Positions 47,312-60,338 of a stretch of 64,000 nt of DNA are shown piece by piece (position 1 is the stretch's first letter; each line of letters begins with the position of its first letter). This DNA is from Dastarcus helophoroides (lineage: Eukaryota; Arthropoda; Insecta; Coleoptera; Bothrideridae), in NCBI GenBank assembly GCA_028583605.1, contig CM053326.1, forward strand, positions 8,006,587 through 8,070,586, in the 5' to 3' direction. The position numbers and the translations under genes are program-made. A model generated the notes under the pieces. That model had not been told where the DNA came from and did no database searches. It saw only the letters and a program-made list of their open reading frames with translations.

Positions 47312-48517
47312 CAGTGTAAAGTATTGAAGGGGGTTTCTTTTTATTTGTGGTCTTTGGAAAAAAAGTCTTTCCTTATAAAAACTTCTGCTTGATTTTAAAT
47401 CATGGAAAATGACATTTTTTTGGGAATTTTCAAACAGGGAATTCAAGTATTTATAATCAGGTTAAATTGTTGTTATTTTTGGCGGTATCGAAAATTGTTA
47501 TTAGGAAATGTAGATTGAAACGATAAAAAATGCTTAAAAACAAAATGTTGACTAATTTTCTAAAAACTTAGCAAAACAGGTTATAAATCAAGGTTAAGCA
47601 CAAGAAAATAAAAAGATATTTGGCAATAACAATAACTGATTCAACTGAAACATCAACATTTGAAGGTATTAATACCTGCTTTTGTGCAAATTTCTACTTT
47701 CTTTATAATTTTCTAGACGTTTCGGATTTGCAGTTTTATTTTATGAATTTAAAGCGATGGTTTGAACAGTTATGAAATTCAGGGTTTGGGAAACAAGTAC
47801 CAGTTTTGATCTTGTTAGATCTCCTCAGTTTGGCATACTCAACTTCAACCTAATAAATGTTCCGTTTGAAAGGATACACTAAAAAATTACAAATGTTCAC
47901 AAGTTCAATTTGTGGCGACACTGAATCCTTGATGCTGTCTCTAGAGACAAAAATGGATGGCCGCGATAGAAATTGAAACAAATTATCTTGTTGCTTTTAC
48001 CTATAAGAAACATTATTGTTGATTTGTCACAAATAACGAATTAACTTAGGTTTTCGCTTTCTTTGTCAGGTTTGATTAAAAATAAACTTTATTTTGTGCT
48101 GTTTTCTTAAATAACCAGAAATTTCCAAGACAGAACCACCTAGCGATCTGTGGAAGAAACTATGGATTAGCTTGAACAACTGTCATGCCAGCAGAATAAG
48201 TCCATAGTGCAATAAGGTCTATTTTATTTGCAAAATTTCTGAAAATAAATTACAATTTGAAATTAAGGCTTTTTTGTACTTAGTTCTAAACCACATTTTT
48301 AAATAATATTTTTCGATACTACCAAAAATAATGGCAGTTTATTTCAGATCATTTTTTAGAATATTTAAATAATTGGATTCCCTGTATAAAAATAAATAAA
48401 TAATGTCATATTCAGTGATTTAAGATCAAGCAGGAGTTTTAATAAAAAAATTTTTTTCTCGTAAGTCCACAAATAAAAAAGAAACCCCTCTTCAGTATTC
48501 TATCTTGGGACACACTG
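47312..48517. mobile_element. 1.2-kb inverted-repeat element in the hydrolase intron
   Basis: The left end (TA)CAGTGTAAAGTATTGAAGGG and the right end CTTCAGTATTCTATCTTGGG ACACACTG are inverted. About 240 bp per arm are similar, through GGGTTTCTTTTTATTTGTGG, CTTCTGCTTGATTTTAAATC and their inverted copies. TA precedes the left end, but the right flank is AA. A truncated relative is at 13068-14130. The centre carries the decayed hammerhead at 47791-47833. No transposase is present. Confidence 0.7.
47791..47833 (-). ncRNA. Decayed hammerhead ribozyme motif
   Basis: The minus strand reads CCAAA, CUGAGGA (fits CUGANGA), stem II GAUC-UAACAA-GAUC, then AAAA where GAAA is required (invariant G12 lost), ACUGGU and A at the cleavage position. 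Stem I is weakened (CAAA against CUUG). It belongs to the same lineage as 13799-13844 and 40736-40775 but with different lesions. Inactive as read. Confidence 0.5.
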
Positions 48518-50384
48518 AATATATATCTTTAAGAAAAATGACTAATAAAAGTTGAATGGTTATTGACGACGGATGCTATGACACAAATTTTTTTCCTGTT
48601 TGCAAATCTTGTTGCTATGGAGATATGTTAAATTATTTTTAATACCAACCTATATATTTTATCACATTTTTGAATATATTTTTGCTTCTAAGTATCATAC
48701 CACACTTTGCTAATAGGGTTACAAAATGAGTACCTATATATTAAATTGAAAAATATATATTATTTATTTTAAATGAGATTTCCATTATTTTATAAGCAAT
48801 GGGTCAATCTGTCATAACATTTTCTGAGAAAATTATTGCGTTTTCTGTGATATATTGTGAATATAGTCAGTCATTCGAGCACTAAGATCTTCCAAATCAC
48901 TTGGCTTTTTTTATCACTTTAGTTTTACGGAACTCATCAAACATTAAAAAGATGTGAAGTGCGGGATTCTGGCTATCATCATCATCAAGTGTTACGTTCC
49001 TATCGTTGAATAGTGCACACATCTCCATTTATGATCTTTTTCTATCGTCGCATTCGGAAATCATAATAAATTATACCTCCTCTTTTTCTCACCTAAATTT
49101 ATTATTTATTTTCTTATAAATCGATAATTTATTATCACTTGGAATAAACAATTAACAATTTGATACTTCTTATTGCGACTTTATCAGCTTACATCTAATA
49201 AGATCTGAAAATTTTTTTCTTAAATTTTGAAAATAAAATTTTCGACTTTTTTAATATTCAACCCTATAAAAGAAACGCAAGCTACTATAAATTCAAAATC
49301 AATAAGAAATATAGAGCTGTTATTTGGACAAATGAACATCTTTTTTTAGTGACAAGAATAACAAACATCAAAAATTGCAAGCTGTCATAATATCCGTTAT
49401 TAACAATCATTAAACGTTTATTAAGACCATTTTTTCCTAAAACATATGTTTCAAAAGTTACAGGCAATATTTCAATACTTTTTGGACACGCTGTATATGT
49501 AAATGACTCAGTGTAAAAGTTATATCATTGGGTTGTTCGTGGTTTGCTCTATTATCGACAAATGCTAAAAACTTGACTTTGGGTTAAAACTGGTCAAGGT
49601 CAGTCAACATGTGGAGGTTCAAGTGAGATGAGCTGAGGCAAAGGAAATTAGAATAAACCGCAAATATAAGATAACAAAATTAAATAAATAATCTGTATAG
49701 AAATCTCACACTGACCTACCTTTAGCTAACAATTTTTTTCTTTAAACCTTTGCAATAAGTTCGTTAAGCAAGACGCACATTACCGAATAAAAAATATTTA
49801 GTTCCAACTGCTGTAACTACTGACTGACAGTCCTAAAGTAAAATTATATTATTTTTTTTACGTCTTAAAGTTTCTTGAATTTCTTATGCATTGCAGATGT
49901 TGTCAACCAATCGCTTTCATAAGTATTCCAAAAGGAAAATAACGTGAAATTCAAAACGAATTTGTAAGATGGTTCCTATAAAATTGTTTTGTTTAAATAA
50001 AATCATATTATAGTTTTAATTCAGAAACTTGTTAAATATTAAATTTAACTAATAATTTCGAAAACATTTTTATTTTAAAATTAAAAGCAAATATGTTAGC
50101 ATTTCTCACCCTTATTTTGTGAAATTCTTTAATATTCATAAGTATCCACATTACCGAATAAACAGTTTAAAAATATCAACAATTCTATTAAATGTATATT
50201 ATTAAATTTTCACACTCTTTGTATATATGGAAATATGTTCATAACTATTAAAATTTATTAACAATTAAAACAACAATAGATATTAAAAGTTCCACGATAT
50301 TTCGCTTTATAGCATCATCGGCAATGGAGAATAACCACAATTTTAGATTTTCAGTTCACGATATACTACATTGAAAATAAATAA
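48518..50384. other. Intronic DNA, no separate gene seen
   Basis: Part of the 6.3-kb hydrolase intron (47227-53550). It includes a diverged direct repeat of 15765-15860 near 49740 and a diverged copy of the dispersed TTATTAACGATAA-type repeat near 50090-50310. No open frame of interest. Confidence 0.45.
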
Positions 50385-51975
50385 ACACTGCGTTTAAATT
50401 ATTTCGATATCTTATATAGTTTTCAAGATATTTAATTTATTAGATTGATTTCGGCTGATGGACCGCGCTCCATACTGTGACGTCATATTACATATTCGGG
50501 CGTATGTTGCATTTATGCTCGCACTGTTTAAGCACTAAAACTGGCTAAAACTCTTAACATGTCCAATCCAAAAAGTAAGAAATATTGCTTTGTGCCAAAT
50601 TCTGTAAACATGACAACAAATGCACGGGAAAAATTTATTTCTGTTGTTTTATTTGACGCCAAAATTCGAAAGAAATAACAAAAGCTATGAAGTTCACGTT
50701 GATGTATGAAACAAGTATTTCTTATTACTAAATGTCGTATTGCGAATTGTCACAATTATTTTTTTTGGAAAAGAAAATGTTCATGTTTATTTATCACTTA
50801 TTATTAGGTTCTTATGTTACAGGTAGGTGCCAGCGTTGGCAATAACATAATTTAGATATTTTTTCACCCACAACGCTTGACTTTATATTTACTATGATTA
50901 ACTAAGCTTACTAAAATATCTTTGTTTTAGAGTTTTAAGCTTTCAAAATTGTAAAGAAAAAATAACTTCTTTTCCCAACGTGTTGGTATTTGGATACACA
51001 AGGTGATTCAAACTTCATTGTACGTATTTTAGGAGCGGATTCTTAGGGTGAAAATAAGACTTGTGTCTGCAAATATGTATTCTAAAGTGCAGCCTTGCCT
51101 CTGCGAGCTACAATCATCATAATTTGTGCAAGAAAAATCAATTATGTATATCAAATTACGAGTAGAGTTAATGAAAATCTTCCGAAAATTTGCGATCCTT
51201 TTTTTTAAATAAATTTTAAACCCAATTTTAGGGGAGACAGAGGGGGTTTACGCATTACAAGAAATTTTAAATTCTGTTGCCTGAAACAACAGAGAAACAT
51301 TGCGATTGCTTTTTTAAAAATACTCATTATAGTCACCAAAACGTCGAATATCTTAAATAATTCTCTTGTCACTTCTGTTCCAAGAAACAAACACAATAAC
51401 TACAACGATTTAACAGTACAAAAATATTAAATGGAAAATGTTAACAAAAAACATGAACCTGGAACTTTGTTAAAATGACATTTTCTGGATTCAAAAACCC
51501 AATTTAACAAATTTTATTAAAATCATTTAAGCCAGTTCGGTGATAAAATGTATTTTCGTGAAAAAGTTTCCTAGTGGTCGAACCCTTTAATACGAGAGAT
51601 TTACATCCAGAAAATGGATACTCTAAATCGCCTAACGCCTAACTTATTAAAAACATCGGGTGATCATGAGAAATGATTATTCCAAGTTTTTATTAAAAAG
51701 GGGCGATACTTAGATCAACTTAACTTGTTTATTAGTGTAAAAGGTAAACCATAAAAGTTTCCTGTAGTACAAAACTATACTTATCTTGCATTTTGATGTC
51801 GGTACATATAAAAATATAACAAAACTAATACAAAGCGGTCGGTCTGCACCCCGAGTGTGGTATCGTATATGTAATATGACGTCACGTAACGAAACGCGCG
51901 CTCGCAAATTATTCGAAATTAACTGATATTAATAACTCTGTAAATTGAAAACTACTTGGTCTATTTGACTGAAAC
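50385..51975. mobile_element. 1.6-kb inverted-repeat element with TGACGTCA in each arm
   Basis: The arms at about 50400-50530 and 51830-51970 are imperfect inverted copies, sharing TGACGTCATATTACATA, a TTTCG..TAATTT block and AGTTTTCAA. Both arms contain the exact palindrome TGACGTCA (50478-50485 and 51877-51884). An arm of the 38812-41791 family (AGGTGATTCAAACTTCATTG, 51001-51150) lies inside. It sits in the hydrolase intron. Termini and target duplication are not sharply defined. Confidence 0.4.
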
Positions 51976-53550
51976 AAAAACGTTTGTTTTCCTAGACATC
52001 TTAGCTACAGTTTCACGAATTTTGAAGAGGTTTTGCTTACCCATGGACATTGTCCATTATACCAGCAATTTGTTTAGACCTTGTTATGCCAACAAGCTCC
52101 ATGGATCACAGACTCCCAAAGCTTTAATTATACCTATGTGTGCTCAAAAAATCAAGCTGCTCGTTCATAAGTGTAAATTGACCCTATTGTAAATATTTGT
52201 GAATTTCTGTGGCTTCCAAGAAATTAAGAATTTTCCAAAAATGTAAAAAATCAGTTTTTTTTTGTTAGGTTCAGGAATGCATGTTCACGTATGTATGTTC
52301 TATACTTGATAAGTACACACCTTAACCTTGACCTTATGTCAATATTAATTGTCATTGGCCTGTATTGATCAATTAGGGGGCTTAAGTTAACATGCTAAAA
52401 ATGATAGTAACACACTAGATGGGAAAATTTTTTGTCCACTTGGTACTTAAATCATATTATTTAAATAAATGAAAATTGTTGACTAAAAAAAAAGATACAC
52501 GACTATTAAAGAGTTAAAAGTTAGCCAGCCTGGTTTTCCAGACCAAACTCATTAATATTAAAATAAATTTAATTCATAAAAATGCAATTTTATTAGGAAT
52601 TTGAAGTAAACATAAAAAAAAAAACATTTATTTTCAAGAAAGGGTCGAAATTTTCAAATTAATGTTGCAACTTTCTTGAAGTTTTTCAGTTAAATCTGAT
52701 AATATTTATCTTCTTCAAATCTGATAATATTTGACTTCTTCAACATTTTTGATTTCGAAGTTTCGAGAAGTTTACCACGAAAATTATAATTTCTAGAAAG
52801 CTGTTTTAAAAGTCCGAGTTTACGCTCGCAATTTTTTTTTAATTTCGACTTTCAACTAAAAATTTAGAATTCCTTTGAGACATCTTGTCCTTTTATTCGA
52901 AATTTAAGTTTATTATGAAAATCTCAACATATTTTTTTGCAATTTTAAATAAAATTTTGTAAAAGATTCCAGATTTATCTTCGAAATTTTGAAAACAAAG
53001 TTGTAATGACTGTAAATTATGCTTTGATTTTAAACTGGATTAGAATGGTTCCCTAAAATTTTGTAATGGTCCATCTTTCTGATAGTTTTGAGGTGGATCA
53101 CTAAGCTAACTGATATTTTAAGTTATTTTTTTTCAACTTCTCAAAAACTTTTACAAAATTGATAATAATTTTTAGACGTCTTCGATTGAGACGATATTTT
53201 TTTTTTAATAGGTCTAGTAGTTGGGAGCTTTGGATGAAAGTTTAGATTAAGCAGAACCTTGTTTATAGGAGTTTGTGTAAGTTGACATAACAAGTGGCAA
53301 GGATTGCATTATTTACAGGTATAATCCACCGAGGATGCTGTAAAGCGAATGCGGTCAGAAAAATCTAAGATTTTATCAGATATTGCAGCATATTTTTTTA
53401 TTATATTTATTATAGATTTTAAGTTACCAATTGCAGAATGGAACCTTTGTGGATACTGCCGCAGTCTATTTATTCTGCTATTGCGCTGAACATGTACTGC
53501 ACACAATTAAAATTACTAATTACTAACTCTTTAACCAATATTAAAATTAC
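51976..53550. other. Intronic DNA, no separate gene seen
   Basis: Final part of the hydrolase intron. 52600-53000 is low-complexity DNA in the style of positions 1-1560. The intron's GT donor is at 53550-53549 on the minus strand. Confidence 0.5.
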
Positions 53551-53742
53551 CTGCCAACCATGAATTGCAATAATCGGTTGCTTGTCTTCCGGTCCCCACC
53601 ATTTGCCTGCAACATACCCCCATGGAACGGGAATTCGAACTTCTCGTACTTGACTTTCTAATGGTTGCTTTGATTGCAAAAAGAAACCATTTCTTGTCCA
53701 TGTCTTCATGACACAATGCTTGGAAAATAATTGCTTCTTCAT
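53551..53742 (-). CDS. SERHL/kraken-family serine hydrolase, exon 1 (N-terminal)
   Basis: It encodes residues 1-64, ending in REVRIPVPWGYVAGKWWG and PIIAIHGWQ, followed directly by the donor GTAATT (minus strand, from 53550). VRIPVPWGxxAGKWWGP and the HGWQ end are the typical start of the SERHL/kraken alpha/beta-hydrolase fold. The next exon (46429-47226) begins DNSGTFD in phase 0. The start was chosen as the first in-frame ATG (53742) after a stop about 26 codons upstream. The stretch before it, ending CACACAAATTAGTCAAC, could contain a splice acceptor, so a further 5' exon cannot be excluded. An alternative start at Met12 is possible. An overlapping frame at 53531-53782 is a shadow. Confidence 0.88.
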
Positions 53743-53782
53743 GTTGACTAATTTGTGTGTACACTTCGTTGTGTTTGACCAC

Positions 53783-56479
53783 GCAACTACCGAAACATTA
53801 ATAGCTGTTAAATAAATTCAATACGCCTTAACCCAGAAACATATCGACGTGTAAGATATGTAAACATATTTGATTTTTAAAACACGATCTAATGCGTCCT
53901 GCAGAAATTAATTATTTAAGTAAATAGTTAAAAAAATAAACCACAAATATCTATTAATGTATTCCCACCTAGACGTATAAATTCACCATAATTTATTTAT
54001 CTTAAGAGTGAAGTTAAAATAATGTTGACCTTTGCTCGGAAAAAACCTTAGTTTAAAAAAAATCGATTGGTGAAATATTTCTATACATTTATATGTAGAG
54101 ATATATGTATGTTTATACCTATAGTAGTAAAGAAAAAGATATATTTGATATAGTAGCAATTTTGTCTGAAAAAGGTTACTGCAAATTTAACCGAATGAAA
54201 TACTCAAAAACTGCTTACATTATAAAATTTAAAAAAAAATCAATATGTCTACAACAATTGAAGATATATTGCTTGAGCTATTTTTTGCTTATAACTTTAA
54301 GCTATCTACGTCAGACAAAGTTATGAATTATTTGTATAATTAATGATCATGAACAAAAATTAAATCATTTAAAAATGCAGAATAATAACCTGCTGTCTAC
54401 CATACGATAATTATCCCGGCATTAACAATTTCACTTGGATCAACACGATGTGTTAGCCTTATTGTGAATGACTTAAGATACCATCTTAACGTCGACCATT
54501 AAATATAAAACCCAAGTGTTTTAAATGACATCTATTCATTTTTTGGTCTAGAAAATGGTGTGACGTCTTCTAATTAATTATATGTCGGTTGTGGTTTTGA
54601 AGGTGTAAACTGGCTAAATTAATTATCTTGCTATTATTTAAGCCAAGTTAAGAACATCGGCTACCCATTTGAAAGTATATCACTACCGTAATTTGCACAC
54701 GAAAAAAATTACAACCTAACCAGACTACTTATTAACATTGGTCAATAAAATCGAACGTTTGTCATGTAACATGAATTAAATTTGTGTTTTCTTAATAATA
54801 TTAGTTGTTATAAATTAAAATCGGTTGTTTTAAAATTTTAGTCACTCATGAAATCTGTTTGTCAAATGATTAAATATTCATGGCTGTCCTGAAATACTAG
54901 CATGACATAAAAAAAATTATATATTAAAAATTTATTATTTATGTTTTTCTTATTTATTTTCTTGTTTTAGCTGATAAAGAGTTTTTTTTCTTTGAAATAT
55001 GCTGATGAACCTTTTATCCACTCTTATCACTTATAGCTCTTTAATTCTCAGAAAAACAATTCAGATGCGAGTCCAAAAAATAAATCTTAAGCTACATATT
55101 GCAACTCAAATAGTTATATGCCAATTAAAGTTCGTTAACTAACTCCTTACAGAGGTTCCTCTTATGATGGTCAAATTTTTTTAACTAAATTCATGAAGCT
55201 ACTTTTTCCAAAAAATTTACTTCTTCGTTAAAAAAGAGTCTTTTATTAATTTGTTGATTTTAAGTTCTAGTACTGCTACTTTATCACTCTTAACGGGAAA
55301 TTTCTCTTTGAAATATAAAAATCCGTTACTACTGTGATTCCATCGCCTTTACAAAATTCTTGCTAACGCTTAATTTGATACGCAGTACTGGATACACTAC
55401 ACCCGGAAGCTGTTGAAGTGTAAAGACTTCCCATATTACCAATCAAAATGCGAAAAATTGTAGTTTCGCGCTAGACATTCTGTCTTTATTATGTCTTTGT
55501 ATTAATCTTGCACGCCGCACTTCGAATTGAGGCCTGTCGGTCTTCCCGAAGTTTGCCAGGGTATTTTCTTTTCGGATATAGTCAGTTTTGAGAGGTGGCA
55601 GCCCTACACATATCAATATTTTGTATCTAAATTATGCTTATTTTTTCCTCTTACGGTAAATATATTTGCAATAGCTGTGTTGCAAATTATCTAGGGATGA
55701 ATTGTGCAATTACATTCCAGTTTGGCACCTATGCTTACTTCGTATACCTTTATTTTTTTTTCTCCTCGCTTACGCTACTTTAGAGTTCGGTTTAGTCTCT
55801 GGTTCGGTTCTATTCAAACCAGAGTCCGGTAATAACCATTACAAAATATAATTCATTATTAATTTAACTTTAGATATTAAAAAAGGAATTTTAATTGTTC
55901 TACTTCGATAAAAATATAATGCAATGCGTAATTTTTGCCATTTGTTGTAAAATAATAGGACTTTTTTTTTATTAAATTTCTTTGTAAGTACGGAATTAAA
56001 TTACCAAAAATAATTACGATTCGAAAAAGTAGTTGGATTTCTTTTTGTAATTTCAATAGAACAAGTAATGTTACTCCTATAATTCATGGTTTGTAAATCT
56101 TAAACAGAAATAAATTTGTAGAATCAGATAAATATTCAGTAATGCGGACATATTTGCTTAAAACCCGCAAACAAAAGCCTAAGGAGTAAATTAAATATCT
56201 ATGACAAATTGGTAACCGCAATTTTTTTTTTTCGCTTTTAATTATTGAGTTTGGTTTGCTTGCATATTATCGAAATGTTTTAAAATGTGTGTTTGGAAGT
56301 AAACTAAAAATTTTATTATTGTATGGACGTGAAGGAAAACCAATTTGCACATTTATTAAAAGAATATTCTTTTAATAAATGATATTTTGTCTTATTCTTT
56401 AAATGATAATTTTATTGGCATATCCAAACCCAAATTTAAAAGCTCGTATATCATAGTGAGCAGAATTTTAAAAAAATTA
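53783..56479. other. Intergenic, no gene seen
   Basis: Upstream of the hydrolase exon 1 (its promoter should lie here, but I see no clear TATA/initiator pair). Apart from the repeat at 55450-55610, no recognised feature. Open frames are short and of chance type. Confidence 0.45.
55450..55610 (+). repeat. Partial copy of the inverted-duplication repeat
   Basis: ATTGTAGTTTCGCG, followed by GTCTTT, CACGCCGCACTTCGAATTGA and GGCCTGTCGG, parallels 28230-28320 (ATTGTAGTTTCGCG, ATTTCGAATTGATGCCTG) in the same orientation. It shows the family is dispersed and not unique to the inverted pair. Confidence 0.55.
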
Positions 56480-58631
56480 AAATTAGGTGTCATTCAACGT
56501 GGGTGCCATTTAAAGTTTATGCGTATTTTACATCTCTAACGGTCTAAGAGATAGCTCCCAAGACACTAAAAGTTATGCATAATACGCGTCCTTAAAAACA
56601 GTAATTTATGAAAAAGTGCTACTATCAGTGCATGACATGATTTCCTTTACTATCGCCGGCTAGTGTTTGGGGAAAACCTGAGCGCGAGATTCTTATTTAT
56701 CTCGGTTGGGAATTGTACACCAGTGTGAGAACCCTAGTTTTGGGCCGATGTGATAATGGAAGGGGGAAACCTTCTTGAAAAATTACAAGTCCGGAACTAG
56801 GCAAGCTTTGCTTAAGATAGTTAAAAATAGGTAATTGCGAGGTACGACATCTAAAAGAATACCTAAAGGGGCGCCAGGTGATTTTGTAACACGCAATTTA
56901 CCTACCGGAAATCCTAGAACAATAAAATTATTAAAAGAGTTTTAAATAGAACTTGGACATATCATTCAATAGATGTCGTAGTCATTTTCAGAGTTCAGCA
57001 ATATAAATTGTGAGAAGTCCTCCCTGTAGTGGCTGATCTAGCTGTCACCTCCTATCTATAATTTACCCTAATGAAAGTTGTGATGTAATCTATAATTATA
57101 ACCTATCATTGCCAAGAAGGGAAGAGACTAGTGCGCAGTTAGTAAAGAAAACCAAATTATTTCAAATGAACAATGAAATTATATATTGATAAAATAAAAA
57201 ATTCAAAAAGACAATAGGGAAAAACTATCATTGCAAACTATTTCAATTGTTGAGTTACTATCTTATAATTTTAAAATAACATAATTTACGTAGAAAAAAT
57301 TGATTCATCTCAATAATTTACAACAATTTTAAATGTTTGACTTTGATTTCTAAATTAACTAAAATACATTTCCAGAATTAAATCTTTACAAAAATGAATA
57401 TAAAATCAGAACTACTAGAGGAACGATTCATAAATGTGGAGATAAACTTTAGGAAAAGAACTGAAGGGGTTAACCGCATCGGCAACTGAAGTGATCGTGA
57501 GTGAAACGACAATTTTGGGAAAAGAACTCAAAAATTAAAATACAGAAATGTTAGGCAGAAACACATTGGTAGGAGTAAGTTTTGTCGAGGTGCGACTTCC
57601 CACGGTTTCGCCCATAAAAAGAAAAAGGAGGACGTAGGTCACCCACCTCGCCTAAGATCCCGAAAGAAACCTCCTCGGCTCTTCCTGAGAGTTGCCCATA
57701 GAGAACGTCCAGCAACGAGGCTTGAGACAGAGATGGTGATTTGCTCGCCACTGCCCCCCTTACCGTATGAACAACTCCACAAAGGGAGCCACTACCTACA
57801 GACTCCTCGGAATCAAATTCGAGGCTGATTACCCTCCTCCAAGGGCAACCCCCTCTCCTGGAGGTTGAAATACTTAAACCTAACCTGAAAAGCAGGCCTT
57901 TGATGGCCTACCAAAGCAAAACAGAATATCTGGACTGAAGCCAGCCAAAAATAGGCAAGAACGGCTAAATATTTATAAGGAAACATAATATTTTATGGAT
58001 AGAGGTAACAGGTTGCCTAAGACCAGTAAATTACAAGGGCAACTGAAGGTTTATAAAATATCTATAAGGTATAGATTCCAGGACTAAAAGAGAATATTAA
58101 TAAATAAAGATTATGCAAAAGAGGCCTGCAAAAACAGGACTTGCAGGTAAAAATTAAATATAATATTAATACAGCTTATAACGAGGTAATAAAAAACACA
58201 TTGAAGTATATCCGGTTTTAGAGAAAAGGCAACTAATATTTCATATAATTAAAAATTCAGATTAAATAATTAAATGGGGTACTTATGTGAAAGTATCACG
58301 AAGGATACTAGGACGATGTGGTTGGACGTTCCTCACGCCGCCACCATGTATGCTCGTACAGTCCCACAATGACGAAGCCAACCCCACTGAAGGTGCTCCT
58401 GGTTGTTCTCGAGGGCCACACTTGGTGAGGTCTCCCACAGATTATCGAATATTCCTCAGGGAACACTTCGTGAAAATGGACAGATTGAAAGTGGACTACA
58501 GTTTTTTTAAAGTAACCCCATTATGCTTTTAAAGCACGGCGAGTAGGATACGGAAACAAAGATAGATAGCGATGAACCGCCTTTTTAAACAAGGATAGGT
58601 TGTAATTTTTGGGGAAAATTCTAGTGTTGGC

Positions 58632-59137
58632 CTAACTCGAGCCTTGTACAGTGTCAATAGCTGATAATAATAGCTTCTGAGAGGCGGATTTGGCAATAGC
58701 GCGCACATGATCGGCCCAAGAGAAGTTAGTGCTCGCATTCACTCCTAGGATAGATAGATTAGATCCCATCGGAAGGAATTTACCGTTCGTTAGTATAATG
58801 TTTGTTGCATTATCCCTTGATGTTTTCTTAGAGAAAACCGCGGCCTGAGTTTTTGAAGCGTTGAAGTCGACCAAATTGTTCCTACCCCATTCCAGCCTAA
58901 TCTCGAAATTCCGATTAATCATTTGTATCTGCTGTTCCCTTAGACGATCTCAAGCAGCGGAGAAAAAAGATGACACAAGTTTACTATCATCTGCGTAGCT
59001 GTATATAGCATTGAAAGTTGAAGCTAAGAGATCGTTTATGTGTAACAGAAATAGAGTAGGAGACAGAATAAGCCCCTGAGGTACCCCTGCGTGAATTGCA
59101 AATGTCTCGGATGAGATGCCATAGATGACCTGAAGAG
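58632..59137 (-). pseudogene. LINE reverse transcriptase, palm and thumb part
   Basis: Minus-strand translation: IYGISSETFAIHAGVPQG (GVPQG at 59073-59087), LSPTLFLLHINDLL, then the catalytic YADD box at 58986-58997, a stop codon just after it, and LVDFNASKTQAAVFS, SILGVNASTNFSWADHV and ASQKLLLSA. This order is typical of Jockey-type LINE reverse transcriptases. The catalytic box itself is preserved, but the stop and the LTR insertion upstream make the gene dead. Confidence 0.85.
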
Positions 59138-59141
59138 ATCT

Positions 59142-60206
59142 TGTTACGGTTTAAATTTTCAGTAGAGGTAGTGCTTGTGGCTAGTCCACCAAACATACAG
59201 CTGTTGGTTTTGTAAGTGCTGGCATATCTTCTGTCAGTCTTGGTCTGGAGAAAATCGGCCATCTTTTCTCTTGTCGTTCACTTGGGTGTCATCCTTCAAA
59301 AGGTGCGGTTGCAGGTTTATCCAAGTGGATCTGGGTGTCTTTCCCTTAACGGATTTACTGTGACCCATCTTCGGACCGTCTGGCGCTATCGTATTTCGTG
59401 TTACAGTGTCAGAATTAAAGCCTCAGATGGTTCCGGTTTTTCCGGAATAAGCAGGGAGGTGCTTCCCAAGCACACGGCAGAGCCGACCAATAACCAAGGC
59501 TCTTTCGGTTGGGTTCCTTGTCAGTTTTATTTTGGGATCCTTATTAGCTTTATTTTGAGATCCTTGCCATCTTTATTTTTGATCCATCTCTGATCTTTCA
59601 ATCACGACCTGTGTAGAGACACGAGGAGTTCCAAAGGAGTAGTCACCGTCTCGTGGAAACCTCCAAGTGTGGGCCTCGAGGACTTCGATGAAGTGAGTTC
59701 TTGTGAACCTACTCAGTGGCCTCACGAAGTACAAGCATCCACGTCGACCTGGGTCCCTTCGCGACGATAACTTATGTACCTCTCTTTCATATTATTACGT
59801 GGGAATTGTCTCAGCTTAGCTGGAACCATATATGTGTCAGTCATTTGGATTTTACCTAAATTATAATACGGTTTGAGATGATCATTACCTACAGCTTTTA
59901 GTATGTTAAATATATTTTAAAGGTAAAGTTTACCAGCTTTTCTAAAATAAACCTGTACAGAACAAAGTGCGCACTTTCTTTCATATAAATAGTGTCAATA
60001 ATTTTAACCTAACATCGAAATAAAAAATTTTGTGGGAGATACACTTACCTCGTGTGCGTATATTGGTAATTAAAAAAAAAAATGCAATACACTTGAACTT
60101 ATTCTGCCTTTGAGATACTTTGTTTTATTGGTTTTAAAAATTATTTTCCTGCCTGTCTAAATTGTAAGGTTTAAACATAGACGGCAACACTCTCAACAAG
60201 GTAGGT

Positions 60207-60262
<56 letters not shown>

Positions 60263-60277
60263 TAGAGAGAGAGAGAA

Positions 60278-60338
<61 letters not shown>

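Noticed and set aside
50270..50345. Hammerhead-like string on the minus strand (CCGAUGA, short stem, GAAAUAUC)
   Set aside because: The core has C in place of invariant U4 and stem I pairs poorly; not distinguishable from chance.
53531..53782. 83-codon minus-strand open frame overlapping hydrolase exon 1
   Set aside because: It is in another frame; the family signature and splice phase support the 53742 start instead.
59216..59593. 125-codon plus-strand open frame
   Set aside because: It lies wholly inside the solo LTR with defined ends and duplication, has no domain, and the homologous part of copy A is not open.
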